From: Thermoplasmata archaeon
GTDB taxonomy: Archaea > Thermoplasmatota > Thermoplasmata > Thermoplasmatales > Thermoplasmataceae
Reading direction: 5' to 3'
NCBI GenBank assembly: GCA_021790415.1
Contig: JAJYDZ010000129.1
Location: 1 to 5,899, forward strand
DNA: 5,899 nt
Below, one piece after another: positions 5,405 to 5,899 of this stretch. Under the pieces are notes generated by a model that saw only the letters and a list, made by a program, of their open reading frames with translations, did not search any database and was not told where the DNA came from. Each line of letters opens with the position of its first letter. Position 1 is the stretch's first letter. A program made the translations under genes and the position numbers.

Positions 5405-5899
5405 TACCCATGCGCTTTTAAAATTCTTATACTCATCTATCTGGAGGATGGTGAATATTAAAATTTGAAACCCATCTTCTATTGTTTGATTGATCTCCTC
5501 ATATGCAGATATCGGTGGAAACCTAGACTTAAAACTCTGTCACACCGGATTTTTCTCAAATTGTTGTCGAAATGTCTCCAATCTTCTTCTCACTTCCTGC
5601 CCCATTTTGTAAAACAATACATAGAGTCCCGAAAGTTGCGTAAATTCAATATTTCTTCTTTATGAAATTTCCACCAATAATCTAAAATTAGTGATGGTCA
5701 ATATTTCACAAAATTCTGTATATGCTATCTTTGCTTGATTGAAGATCTGTAGAGACACAAGGCATCCTTTCTCGATTGTAATTCACGCCTTATTATCAAC
5801 AGACTCTGAAGCATATTCCTTAAACAACCTTCCCACGATGTTACAGATACCGGCATCTGCCCTTTAATCTTGTTGTAAGTTCGATCTTATTAATCTCTT
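5405..5899 (-). pseudogene. Probable decayed coding region continuing upstream of the 74-aa ORF
   Basis: No intact gene is visible in these 495 bases. On the reverse strand, the frame of the 74-aa ORF runs to the window edge with only four stops: TAA 5864-5866, TGA 5783-5785, TAA 5660-5662 and TGA 5540-5542. That is far fewer than chance would give in such AT-rich DNA. Between stops it reads protein-like, for example YKMGQEVRRRLETFRQQFEK just before the TGA at 5540, and IVGRLFKEYASESVDNKA further upstream. Another reverse frame also has a plausible stretch (DYWWKFHKEEILNLRNF), so frameshifts may be mixed with point stops. The original product cannot be named. The gene probably began beyond the right edge. 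Confidence 0.4.

Noticed and set aside
5465..5665. Forward ORF of 66 aa
   Set aside because: Basic, low-information translation opposite a reverse frame with protein-like content. No promoter or family support.
1..5899. CRISPR array, tRNA or rRNA genes, toxin-antitoxin pair, integrase or attachment site
   Set aside because: No regularly spaced repeats, no RNA gene signatures, no recombinase motifs and no small paired intact ORFs were found on reading both strands.

Overview
The window reads as an accessory 'defence and decay' segment, probably from a Thermoplasmata-type or other euryarchaeon. The archaeal call rests on promoter architecture. The three intact-looking genes have no Shine-Dalgarno sequence, and each has an AT-rich TATA-like box centred about 25-27 bp upstream of its ATG, the spacing expected for leaderless archaeal transcripts. 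The order-level call is an inference; no rRNA or tRNA is present.

Layout. Bases 3-98 (+) are the last 31 codons of an unidentified gene cut by the window edge. Bases 207-1088 (+) are a decayed IS66-family transposase: two in-frame stops, a one-base insertion in a G-tract, two more stops in the corrected frame, and loss of most of the catalytic core. Bases 1130-2758 (-) encode an intact 542-aa GmrSD-like protein (DUF262 plus DUF1524/HNH-type nuclease), a predicted modification-dependent (type IV) restriction enzyme. A 284-bp divergent intergenic region with two leaderless promoters follows. Bases 3043-3654 (+) encode a 203-aa predicted PD-(D/E)XK nuclease of unrecognised family. Bases 3753-4134 (-) hold the remnant of another PD-(D/E)XK nuclease domain, of the kind found at the C-terminus of Res/helicase restriction subunits, broken by a single extra A. 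Bases 4205-5065 (-) encode a 286-aa protein with a SAP-like N-terminal segment and a C-terminal Mrr-like PD-(D/E)XK nuclease. Bases 5180-5899 (-) hold a short ORF of 74 aa whose frame continues upstream through four stops to the window edge. It is either a small gene or the tail of a decayed one.

How the parts fit: four nuclease modules of different kinds (one HNH, three PD-(D/E)XK) lie within about 4 kb with no recognisable DNA methyltransferase. Each intact gene has its own promoter, so they look like independently acquired barriers to foreign DNA rather than one operon. Hand-counted samples suggest the left edge and IS remnant are more GC-rich (30/60 at 1-60, 34/60 at 601-660) than the nuclease genes (24/60 at 1801-1860, 22/60 at 3121-3180). 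That fits horizontal acquisition into an insertion-prone site. The most likely new biology is in the two uncharacterised nucleases (3043-3654 and 4205-5065).
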